A stretch of DNA of 64,000 nucleotides. Origin: Echinococcus granulosus (Eukaryota > Platyhelminthes > Cestoda > Cyclophyllidea > Taeniidae). Of the stretch, positions 49,625-59,866 are shown piece by piece. The stretch covers positions 276,306 through 340,305 of the forward strand of contig NW_020170456.1 of assembly GCF_000524195.1 (NCBI RefSeq). The letters are read 5' to 3'. A model generated the notes under the pieces. It worked only from the letters and a program-made list of their open reading frames with translations, had not been told where the DNA came from and searched no databases. Each line of letters begins with the position of its first letter. Positions within the stretch are counted from its first letter, which is position 1. The position numbers and the translations under genes were made by a program.

Positions 49625-52600
49625 AGCGATTCCGCCTTATAAATACACCCCTCTACCGCCCTCCCGCTCTTCGACTTTGACCCTTATCCTCTCTCTCTCT
49701 CCACCGTCTGCTACTTAGATACACTTGCACACACTGAGTGACAGACAGGCAGATGGACAGACATAAACACGCTCAAGCTATTCATTCCTTCGTTCTGATT
49801 TATGACCCAAACGCCTGCCCTCAGTCCACATTGTAGTCTTTCATTAAAACTTAACCTCCTCTATCTTACCCTCCTCTCCTCTACCACCTCCTCTTTTATT
49901 GTCCTAATTTACCAATTCAGTGGCCTTAGTGGAGAAACGTGACAAATCATGCCCCTAGGTCTTGATGTTGTACCTCTCCGACACCCCCTCCTTCCTCCTT
50001 TCCTTCGCTTTATCAACTTCACTCTTTTTATCCTCACGCAAAATGCACATGTGCCTCGATCTACTAACCAACCACCTAGTCACCAAACTTTGAAGGGCGC
50101 ATTTATCTAATATACAGATATGCGGACTACAAATTGATGCTTTTACAATTAAACAGGCTTGAGGTAACCTTGTACACTGACTATGCCTTCCGTCAAGTAA
50201 ACACCAGGTTTTAAAGAGAACCCCGGGCGTCTGAGTCATTTCCGCAGATGGTACTGCGCCAACCGAACCGGAAAGACCGAGTTTGCGAAGTTAACTGTCC
50301 AGTGGGTTGAAGTAAGGCAGCTGATGACTTTGTAGCTATTTCGCTCTGTTACAAATCGTCCCATCAAGGTGTTTGCAGGTGTCAAAAGAAGTAAGTCAAC
50401 TGAATTCTACTCGGGGCGGTCACTGCTCTTCCAGTGAGTGTGATCGGTGTTTAGGTGACCTCGCCCCCCTCCCCGTCTCCCCCTCTCCTAAGGCGTTTTA
50501 GTTGTGCGATTGGGATTAAGGCCAGAGAGACGGTGGAATGTGTGTATGTATGCGGAATGGTGGTGTCATTTGCCTGCGGAGGAAGGGAACTTTTGGTTTG
50601 GGAAAGAATGGTGCCCACACACAAACACACAAACCAATGCATACGTACATGTGAAGGCGCGTACGGAGGGAAGAGGACCGCGCCACCACTATCGATTGCC
50701 CTGGTCTGGTATGTCTGTTTATTTCCTCTGCAAAGTGACACTGTGTAAACGCGTGCCTCGGTGCCGCCTCCACACGTGTTCATATCCGCCCACCTACCCA
50801 TCTACCCACTTCTTCGGCAGCTGCTTATTATTTAAGAGGCTATCGGAAATCCTCCCTAATTTATGATTTCGCCTTTTTCTCTAGATTAACACAGCCTTTT
50901 GAGTCGTATTAAGGTGCAAGAGACCTGCACTTGTTTTAATTGTGTGTTTAGGCACGTGGGTTATTCAACAGCAGAGGCCTATACGCCTGATTATAGGCTC
51001 CCAGCTCTAACAGAATCAGGGCACATCCTGAGACACACAGCAAAGGGGTACTCGAAGCCACCTTTGCACCTAACAGACACCTTAGTCTAGTGATCTGTAG
51101 GAGGACAATTATCAAATGAAGTGTCAACGTCAAGTGAGGGGTCGTTGTGCCGCCTTAATGAAGATATACGATGCCTCGACTACATTTCTTAAAGCGGATT
51201 CGTTGCAGAGCATCTTTCAGCCTTGTTATGATTTCAGAATGCTAGACAACTTAGCTAAGTTGAGAGTTACTATGGTATATGTCTATAGTACGCGTCAGTG
51301 ATTAATATCTTTGAGACACGTCTACTGAGTGAATAGGGTTTAGAGTAACTAGCGCGTTTATCCGGATATCCCTTTCGGGATTTATAGACACACCAAGCGG
51401 AAGCGATAAAACTTTTTTTGATTCAAGCTGTCGAGATCACACTGTAGGCACACTGATCCTTCTTCAAAATGCCCTCCAAGTTTAGACCACGTGACCCCCT
51501 TGAAGAAAAACATGTGATCACTGTGGCATGCAGGCTTAGGCGATGGCAAGCAAAAGCGCCTAACAAGAGAAAGCAATTGCTTCGAATAATTAATGATGTA
51601 CAAACTTGCCAGCTTTAACTATTTTTTTTCCGGAATATTTCTTTTCAATCACATGCAACTATAAAGAGGTGAAATATAGATATTTCTTCTTCGAAGAGAG
51701 AAGGTTGTTCTTTTATAAAAAAAGTTGGCAATATCTCTAAGAGAAGGACAACACTATCGATGCGTTTCTATGTACGGTGCTGTGAGAGTCTATTGAAACT
51801 GGCGGAAGTAGCATATGAACAAATGTGAAAACAAATCATATTCTCAGAAGCAAATGTGTTTAACATGAGGGTGAAAGAAGTTACGCAAAACTAAGGTGGT
51901 TCCTCTGTCAAAACAAAGATTACAGGCATATTAATTCGATGTTTTTTTTTGACTGTGTTCAACGGCGCAGGATCTTCAGACAGAACAAGGTGTACCTTCG
52001 CTCTATGACATGGCCATCTGGATGTACCGTCGGTACTCCGGCTACTTTCAACTTTCAACTTCAGGACAATCGCTCAGGCGCTACACTAGCGGTGACAACA
52101 GGAAAACTAGGTCCAAAGGGATAACTACCAATTATCTGGTTTTGAAATCACAAAGGAAAGATGATCCTGACCAATTAACTTAAACTGAGGTGTAATGTTG
52201 ACAGGTGGCCTAACATCACGCGTATTTAGAAGACAAACTAGTTACTGAAAGGCTAGTAAACCTGAACAGTTTTGAGAGGGCCCTTGTGGAGACGTCCACT
52301 GTACTCCCAACTGGACAAAAGATAAAGCGACTGTATTCCTACTAGCTGTGTCGAAGTGACAGCGAAACGGTAGGAAGGAATAAATACGGAATGGCAACAA
52401 CATGAAGGTCCTTTAAAGGTGTCAAAACTAATGCGTCAAAAGCAAAAGGTAGAAATGCAAAGTGCACACGCTGTAGAACGCCTGAGCAGTATGAAGTGAT
52501 TTAGTCCTAGGTCCCCTCAGCATAGTTTACAGAGCCGATAAATCTCTGAATACGATGGAATTGACAAGGTATATCATCGACGAAGGAGAGGAAAGACATT

Positions 52601-53068
52601 ATTTCTGCCCCGCAAGCTACTGACTGCTATGACTGCGATGACTGAGTCTTCCTCATAGTCGAGAGAATTTGTAGTGGTTTGGCAGAAAATACATTGCTCA
52701 CGCAAAAAATGGCTTACAGCCTACTGGCATGACCCGGGGGCCATGGTGCTGGGCATGAATAAAATCTGCAGAAAAGTAGATTCAAACTTTATTGAATGTA
52801 AAGCTAATCGAACTGCCATAATTTTGCAGATATATATATATGTATGTGTATTAGCACAATACATGAATGGACTGTGACAGCGCTATTTATGTCGTAATTC
52901 AGCAACGCCTGGCAAGGGAGCAACAAAAGTTAAAAAACCTATAATTTTGTCGTTTAATATGGTTTAAAAAGTCAGACTCTCAGCCATCAACCACTACAGG
53001 TAAAATGAATTGAATGCATTCTTCAGTGCACCGCGGACTTCAAATTATCCGCGGTGCTGCTTCTTGAG
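49625..53068. other. Intergenic DNA between GRIP and NDUFB7
   Basis: 3.4 kb. An ATTAAA at 49843-49848 may end the GRIP transcript. The remainder has AC/GT-rich runs (about 50610-50650) and no recognised gene. Overlapping open frames on both strands at 50450-50870 are low-complexity. The end of the stretch holds the NDUFB7 5' leader with its hairpin. Confidence 0.55.
53028..53057 (+). promoter_or_regulatory. Perfect hairpin in the NDUFB7 5' leader
   Basis: gcaccgcgga, ten bases of loop, then tccgcggtgc: a perfect 10-bp GC-rich stem ending 11 bases before the ATG at 53069. An acceptor-like TTCTTCAG ends just before the stem (53025-53026), so the hairpin could form the first bases of the mature leader after cis- or trans-splicing. 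Confidence 0.6.
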
Positions 53069-54063
53069 ATGGGCGCGAGCTATTCTCATGTATTTGAGAC
53101 CTACAGGGATCCTGATTCCGTACCAAATGTTACGAAACCACCTACTCACGATCCCTTGAAAGGATTTCCACGGGGTCGGAAGAAACGTGAACTTATTGTA
53201 AGCAGATTTTAGCTAGCACTCCGTTCTTATGCCTCGATCCTAACAATCACAGCTATATGTCAGTATAGTTTTGTACAGTTTTATGGCTGCAATCTATTGT
53301 TTTATTGTTTTTTTTTGTGCCAATTTTCTCACTGCTTGGATATTGTGGCAATCAAGTCTAAGTGCTAATTTTTAGGTATAATTTGTTGTGCTCAATAGTA
53401 GGTTCCTCCACAATGATCCTTGCGTAAATCTGGGATAGACAATACCAGTAGAAGCGCCTCTTGCGTTTCATCACTACCACTATCTAGTTAGGTAATTTCA
53501 AATTGCAAGTTTTGCCATAGATGGCAATATCACCTTGATGGCACTTGCGACTTCTATTGTTTGATCCCATACTGCTACTTTCATGTGTCTCCAGCTCTCT
53601 TCGTTTTGTTTCACAGTCGGAGCTACTGGCCCGGGTTTTCCCGAAAAGTAGTTGGTAGAAAACGCAATAACTCCCATCCCACAATTCCCCTTCAATGGAC
53701 TTCTGTGATCTTATGATCCGCCCTAGTTACGAAGTTAGGCAGTGCAGTTATTCCTCCGTCATCTTGAACATCTAATCAACACTTAATTGGGTTAAGCCCC
53801 CCGCACAGCTTATTACTGTTCCATTTCAGGTCACAGAGGAAGAAATGATCGCAGCCGGTCTGACTTCAAAAGAACGCGACTACTGCGCACCGATGCTGAT
53901 GGCATTGCGCAAATGCAGAGTCGAAAGGGGCGTCCTATCTCCGCTTTTCTGTGGACATTTTCGTCACGGCTACCTAGAGTGTCAAACCAAAGATCAAATC
54001 TTGCGAATGAAGGAGTACGAGAGAGAGTACCGTCTTATGAAAAAGGAGCAAACCGCTTCTTAA
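53069..54063 (+). CDS. NDUFB7: NADH dehydrogenase (ubiquinone) 1 beta subcomplex subunit 7
   Basis: An accessory subunit of respiratory complex I, placed on the intermembrane-space side of the membrane arm. Two exons, 53069-53197 and 53830-54063 (TAA), join in phase 0 (GTAAGC donor, TTTCAG acceptor) to give 120 residues; the human protein has 137. The first exon ends in GFPRGRKKRELI, matching the GFPxRKxREM signature. The second starts VTEEEM and contains the twin CX9C motif: C-9-C in DYCAPMLMALRKC and again C-9-C in FCGHFRHGYLEC. Twin CX9C proteins are imported and folded by the Mia40 route. It then has the family KEYEREYRLMKKE tail. The N-terminus MGASYSHV fits N-myristoylation, known for this subunit. 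The downstream TMEM199 gene converges on it with 151 bases between stop codons. Confidence 0.95.
53198..53829 (+). other. NDUFB7 intron
   Basis: 632-bp phase-0 intron with GTAAGC donor and TTTCAG acceptor; nothing else was recognised in it. Confidence 0.85.
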
Positions 54064-54214
54064 TATTCATCTGTATTAGTCCCTAGCCGTTTGAAAAGAA
54101 AATAGATGTACGAAAGCAACAGCATTTCTTAACACCCAAAAGCAGGAATGAGTAGAAAGTTTTCTATAATAGTACAAACTTGGTAGAATGAGGGACTGAA
54201 GAAAAGGCATTGCC

Positions 54215-54859
54215 TCAAGTGCACTGTTCACTTCTCGGTGGGACTGGCTTTAGTTCGCAAGCATCCACGTTTTTAAGAAGAAAGTACAAATCAGCAAAGA
54301 AGACGAAGAGAGCAAGAGTAAAGCCACAAGAGATTCTCTGTACAGGATTGGCATGGCTCTGTCCAACCATGTCACTTAGGAAGTAACCGAAGACGAAGGA
54401 ACCAATAACGACAAGCACGAAGTTGATTATCATCGTAACCTGCCGTTTCATGCACTGGACACCGTCGAATTCGGAAGCTTTGTATCTGGCTGTGACCCCG
54501 AGAGGAGGAAGGTGGCTAGTCATGCGGCCGTACTCCATGTTGGCAAACTTCTGAGTTAGACTTTCCACCCGTTGTTGGACAACTATGCTCCTGGGCGGAA
54601 CATAAGGTTCGGGGAAAACGATTCCAGAGGATCGCACAAGTTTCCAAAGTGGTGGCAGGTTAAACAAACCTAAGGCTTCCATGTTTTCATGGGCTTCTCG
54701 AACCTGTGAAAACTTTATAGTTTTTGCGTCCTTAGGAATTTGTTCTATTTGGTTCTTCAAATGGGATGCCAGGTCGTTACAGGAGGTGGCCCGCCTTAAG
54801 AAGGAGGAAATACCTTCTGTCACTCGAAGATCAATGTGAGCAAATGGATCCTCTTCCAT
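54215..54859 (-). CDS. TMEM199: TMEM199 / Vma12-like V-ATPase assembly factor
   Basis: A single-exon gene of 214 residues, close to the 208 of the human protein. In other eukaryotes this ER membrane protein (yeast Vma12) helps assemble the V0 sector of the vacuolar H+-ATPase. The N-terminal half is cytosolic and charged. The conserved block runs from about residue 60 (LPPLWKLVRSSGIVFPEP, with PPRSIVVQQRVESL following) to NMEYGRMTSHL. Two hydrophobic helices follow: about 137-161 (IINFVLVVIGSFVFGYFLS) and about 175-195 (CGFTLALFVFFADLYFLL). The tail is short and polar. The chosen ATG gives the expected family length and starts MEEDPF. No introns are seen. It is convergent with NDUFB7 and divergent from the RING gene. 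Confidence 0.88.
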   Translation of the reverse strand: MEEDPFAHIDLRVTEGISSFLRRATSCNDLASHLKNQIEQIPKDAKTIKFSQVREAHENMEALGLFNLPPLWKLVRSSGIVFPEPYVPPRSIVVQQRVESLTQKFANMEYGRMTSHLPPLGVTARYKASEFDGVQCMKRQVTMIINFVLVVIGSFVFGYFLSDMVGQSHANPVQRISCGFTLALFVFFADLYFLLKNVDACELKPVPPRSEQCT

Positions 54860-55359
54860 GTCGACTACAGAATGATCAGAGCAAATAGCATACGTTGGCG
54901 CCCGACGAGCTGATGATGCACCAACAGGCGGGTTTACAGCAGAGGCTCAGCTGATAACCTTGACAATAGCGTAATTAGACGAACATCCAATTGGTCCTAA
55001 AAGCGAAAACATGTAAACTTTTTTAGAAAATCGCTTCTATAAATTTTTAAAAGCGCTTTTTTTACCAATGATTTAGGCTCTCAAATTACTAAAGCAAACA
55101 GAAGAATTTAAAAGTTGCCTTGGCTTCGAGGTTGGTTCTTTCTGTTTTTTGGCTATCGATTTCACTCATTGAAAATGTATCGAATCACGTGGATTTTGCT
55201 TATTCTTTATCGTCGTCTTCAAAACTATGTAGAATTTGGACCCGGGCCATGCATAGTAAATGAATGATGCTAATTCATGTTTATTGATACACAGGTGGTG
55301 CACACAGTGAATACGTAATATATTGGTTAACTGTCGGACTTAGCAACAGAGCTGCATTA

Positions 55360-55445
55360 CGCCTTAATCATCGTGCCTTCGAAGGTTGGGCTCACCTCTG
55401 GGCCATGCCATCAGCCCCAACCCCTACTGTATGTTAATTGTATGT
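55360..55445. repeat. Dispersed repeat, copy 1
   Basis: ctctgggccatgcca at 55395 and the following ...accc(c)tac(t/c)gtatg text recur at 56281 in the same orientation. The preceding 35 bases also align (tcatcgtg...). Confidence 0.5.
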
Positions 55446-56246
55446 ATTCTTCCTGAGTGTTGTGTCCCCTTTCATCTTCGAGAAGTGTCGGTGCACTACA
55501 TCAGTGACAACAGAAGTAAATCCCTTCTCAAAGGACATCTAATCAGAGTTCTACTGCTAGGAGAAAAGCCTTGGAGTGGCGAAACAATTGTTTGTAACAA
55601 AAGGACTAAAAATTTACATCTACCACGGGTAACTACCCCACTACTGAGTTTTTTAAGTAAGCTAATAGCAGTGAAGGCGACGCTAGCCGGTAAAACTTAA
55701 AGGTTTGTTGTGGAGTCGCCTACCATATCTGCATAAGATGTCGATAATCTAAACTCGTGATGCCTCGTACACTTCACTTTTAACTAAATATAACCCAATG
55801 TGGGTGTGTCTAGGCAGCACAAAAGTGGAATCAAAACATCAAGGGGGAATCGACGCGAAACCCTATTCCAAAGAAATGCATAATACGTTGTCATTTCTTA
55901 CAAAAATCTGTTTTGGGTCAGTGCTCTTATAACTAGTCATGAATGCGCATGAAAGCCAGTACATTATCCGCCCCTGAATTTTAGTTCTTATACGGGACGA
56001 AACCCTAGATCCAGGAAAATGCCTAAAAGGAATCAGTGATGTTGCGGTTGAGTATCCCCTCAATCGCATGAAAATTTACTGACAAAAACGGATGGATCAT
56101 GAATGTTTACTTACAGCACTGACTACATCATGGTAGTTAACATGGAGGGCCGATAAGGGGCTGCTAGGAGATGACGCCCAAAAGAGGAGAGGGGCTGTGT
56201 TACGGTAGCTGCTTAACTCCAGGTTTATTAAAAAGGTCACCTTGTT

Positions 56247-56330
56247 TCTTGGTCATCGTAACTTTACTGGGTGACCTGACCTCTGGACCATGCCAAAAGC
56301 TTCTAACCCTACCGTATGCTGAATATTTGA
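56247..56330. repeat. Dispersed repeat, copy 2
   Basis: ctctggaccatgcca at 56281 and flanks match copy 1, 886 bases upstream, with substitutions. Confidence 0.5.
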
Positions 56331-57123
56331 ATATACTGTCGGAGCACTACGTGTTTTTTTCAACTCCAGGGCAGCCTTGGGTGGCAAAAGTTCCCTCAGC
56401 TGTTTCAAGAGCCTAACATTATACAAGTGGATTTCACTGAGCAAACAGGATACGTATTTTTTAACCAAGTATAAAGGAGCACGGAAACATAAAACAATAT
56501 TTTAAGCATCTTGAGACGCAGCCATTAGCAATAGCTAGTTAAATAGTAAATCGTATGCAATTTTTCAACTGTGGCATTGCTAAACCCTAGCACCTTTTAA
56601 ACGTACAAAAGGACTTAGAGAACGAATACGTTTCAAATGTTTCAATATGTTTCAAATTTTGTAAAATTGCTTTTAATTTTAAGCCATGCAGACCTATTAA
56701 ACCAGCTATTTAAAGGCTTAAAAGTTGATGCAGTGCAGTTAGTAAAATACAAAAGTACTTAAAAAGCGATGAATTTTAAAGTTATTGGCATTAGCAGCTC
56801 GAGGCCCGGTCAACTGACTACTATTAACAATTTGAGTGAATTCTTGGCCATAAAACAGACAAAATAGGTCATTTTTTTAGGATCATTTTGTATTAAAGCA
56901 CACACAAATCCGTACATCCCTTAGCATCTCGACGGACCAGTGTTTGTTCGATCGTTTCAAAAGTCAACCGCTGGGAATGACCGCCTGATGGCTGACAATT
57001 TCTTTTTGCAGAAGTCTGCATTCTTATAGGTTCAAGTCGTAATAGACGAACCTTCATGCACCCGCATGAGCACTGCATTCCAGAATCTAACAGGTTTCGG
57101 ATGTTTGTCTGCTCAAAATAATC

Positions 57124-59866
57124 ATGGAAATATTTTATGTGTCAAAGCAAACACATAGCGACATCCAATTCGTCGCATACGTTATTGCTCTCCTAAGCCT
57201 AGTCCCTCTGTGCAGGCCACAAATTCCCAATAGTTTCAGCCAGTCCTATAATCCCACGAATACTTTGAACCCTGTGATACACTCCCTGCAACTTTTGTTG
57301 AATAACCGAACTCATCTACTGTTTAGATCTTACCCCCGGGTAAAAGACTTTAATGTGGACCTATCACAAATCAAATCTCCGACAAAACAGCAGCCCAGTG
57401 ACTTAATCTTCATTGGTTCTGATTTCTTCGATGATCATCAATGTTCTTTGAAAGGCTTACCTGCTCGAGAAAACTCTTGGTTTGCGCTGATCGATTTAAG
57501 GAACGATTGCTCTTCTCTCGATGCCATCTTGGGTGTCCTTAAGTCGGCGCGATTGATCAATGGGACTCTATTGAGAGGGATTCTGTTTTATGTTGATGAG
57601 ATTCCTAGTGCTCCGAGCCTCAATAACCTTGGCAACAGATCTGGTGGGTTTCCAAAAAAACATTTTCTGACAACTGGTCTTTATGCCCAAGGTTGCTGGG
57701 TTCGCTTACCCAACTATTTCTTATTGTTTTCTTGATTTGTCTTTTTACCATGCTTCCGGGTGTCACGTTTTTTCCCAAATATCCTTTATTTCTAGTACGT
57801 CAGCCGTTTGACTTGTAATGGCCCAGTGGATCAAGTTAGCATAACCTGAACATTTAAGTAGTTGATATTAACTCAGGTCCTTGGCGTTGTGTGAGCCACA
57901 ACGCTCCCATCTGAAACCAAACATCGTAGCCATCCATAGACATCTGCAAACGAACTGGGATAGTATGCTAGTCGTCGTGGTGTACTGAGTTGCCTAATAA
58001 GCAGCCTAGTTTCACTTTTTCTGTCCTGCAGAGCTGCACTCGGCTCCTCTATATGCACTCCTGTTGCCTCGGGAGGCCGTGCCTCTATCGGTACGACGAT
58101 GCTCCGATACACCCAACACAACCACCGCATGTACAGTTGCAATCTCCACCTCCCCCGAGGGCACATCACCACGATCGCGCTTCTGGATCCACCGATCACC
58201 ATCATCTCCCCCACCCTCTCCTTCTTCAACCCCATCTTTTCCACGCCACCGCGTCAACGCCTCTCCACCAGATCATTATAGTAACCAGTCATCCTCTGAT
58301 GGAACTGTCGGTAGTACCAGTGGAAATGGGGTTAGCAGTGGGAGCGGAGGAGTGGTAAATATGGAGGACGCCTTCCTTAATCGCTCCTCTGTCCTCTTTG
58401 TTGCCGTCTCCTTCATCCTCCTCATGTTCATCTCCCTCGCTTGGCTTGTCTTCTACTACGTTCAGCGGTTCCGCTACCTCCACAGCAAGGAGCGCGCCTC
58501 GGTGATTCCCTAGCTCTCTCATTTTCCTGCTTTATTTCGAGGGCATTGTCTCAGCAGAAGAAATAAAAAGTGGGGATTACTCACCCCGCGATGAGGAAGG
58601 GAGGAAAAGGAAGTAGAAGGGGCGGTGCGCTGTGTTTTACTCATCTCCTTTATCCGCCACGGACATGCTCCTCCTATGGGAGCATTGTTAGCCATTGCAC
58701 TGTTATTATGCTGGCCTATCTTTAGATTTGGTGGTTTAACGGTGGATTTTTAAATCACCAGGCGCAAAGAAAGTGAATTAACACCGTAGCCGCCACGTTC
58801 TTAGGGGGACAACGGTCGCCACGATCAGTGTTTTGTTATTTGGTTTAGATCTTCTGTCAAATGCCATTTCCTTCTCAAAAGCGAAGGGTGTAATTTCTCC
58901 CCCCAGATCAAGATCTTTCACTTCGTCTAGAGGATAAATGATATATGTCACTTGGTGTAGGCGGTGCATCGAAGCTTAGAACCTGCGATGCGGTTGCAGC
59001 TCCCCACTAGAGCACCTACTGAGGGCCGGAAATAACGCATTACCTGCTTTTAGGCTAGACTATCCATCCTACCTGTTGTTTGGAGTGCATCTGTGAATTC
59101 ATCACCTATCATTCCTTTCTTAATCCTTCAGCGTCGCCTGGCCGAATTGGCTCGCAAGGCCGTGGCGCGGATCCCGTTAAAGTTGCTACAGGCTGGTGAT
59201 AAGGTGAGTTGTCACACATGCCTGCGTCATTGCGGACTAAGATTGCCACTATTTGTCACCCCTTGAAGGTGGTTGTGTGAGAGATTAGAAGGGTCAGCAA
59301 ACCTGGAGGCGTCGGTTGTATCAAGGATTTATGAACACAGGAAGGGGTCTTTGTGTAGCAGATAATGAGTCATACATTCGTCATTTATTCATTCATTGGT
59401 GAAGTGTGTGTGTGATTCACTTTCGTGGACTGGTGGTGTTGATCAATTCCAACCCAATCAGTTGGTTGGAAGGCTTCAAAGTATCCAAGCTAGCGTTGGT
59501 GAGTGCCTCTTTTCGCATTGATACAATACGTAGCAGCACTATGTACTGAAGTCCTGGTGACAAGTACAAGAGCAGCTAGAGAGGCAGCGTCCACGCCTCA
59601 ATCCACTTGGCCAATCACGTGTCGTGAGAAGACAGGCGAAGGGCGAACGGGAGTAGTTTTGTTGCCTACGTAAAAGCGAGCCTCTCTTTATAGCCTCGGA
59701 GTTTGAAAAGGCAGCCCATGGAGTTGATTGATTGACCTTAAGGTCACGACACTTTTTCTTTCTCGTTCTGTCTGTATGTGTAGGAGATCGGTGCTAACGG
59801 AGAACACTGCGCTATTTGCATTGAGCCCTATCGACCCTTCGATAACATCCGAATTCTTCCTTGCAG
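57124..59866 (+). CDS. Goliath/RNF130-like transmembrane RING E3 ubiquitin ligase (5' part)
   Basis: PA-TM-RING family ligases sit in endosomal membranes and ubiquitinate cargo. Exons: 57124-57643, 58032-58501, 59132-59203, 59784-59866. All phases agree. The N-terminus has a hydrophobic signal-like segment (about residues 17-30, [14 protein letters not shown]) and a protease-associated-type luminal region with Asn-glycosylation sequons. A Ser/Gly-rich stretch leads to the single transmembrane helix [20 protein letters not shown], followed by FYYVQRFRY, the hallmark of Goliath/RNF130/RNF150. Exon three gives [14 protein letters not shown], like RRLGDAAKKAI of the family. Exon four holds the first RING half, CAIC and IRILPCR, with 14 residues between the second and third cysteines as in RNF130. 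The remaining RING (HxFHKxCxDPWL...) is not seen before 64000, so the gene leaves the window. The last donor appears to be GC, not GT. If the second intron were retained, a TAG at 58511 would end a RING-less form. Confidence 0.85.
57644..58031 (+). other. RING ligase intron 1
   Basis: 388 bp, GTGGGT donor and CCTGCAG acceptor, phase 1. Confidence 0.75.
58502..59131 (+). other. RING ligase intron 2
   Basis: 630 bp, GTGATT donor (weak) and CTTCAG acceptor, phase 0. The frame stays open for three codons into the intron and then stops. Confidence 0.7.
59204..59783 (+). other. RING ligase intron 3
   Basis: 580 bp, GTGAGT donor and TGTAG acceptor, phase 0. No exon inside. Confidence 0.75.

Larger units (their letters stand above)
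54860..57123. other. Divergent intergenic region between TMEM199 and the RING ligase gene
   Basis: 2.26 kb that must hold both promoters. It contains two direct, diverged copies of a repeat (about 55360-55445 and 56247-56330). No coding exon was recognised; the open frames over each repeat copy are short and share the same repeat text. Confidence 0.5.
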
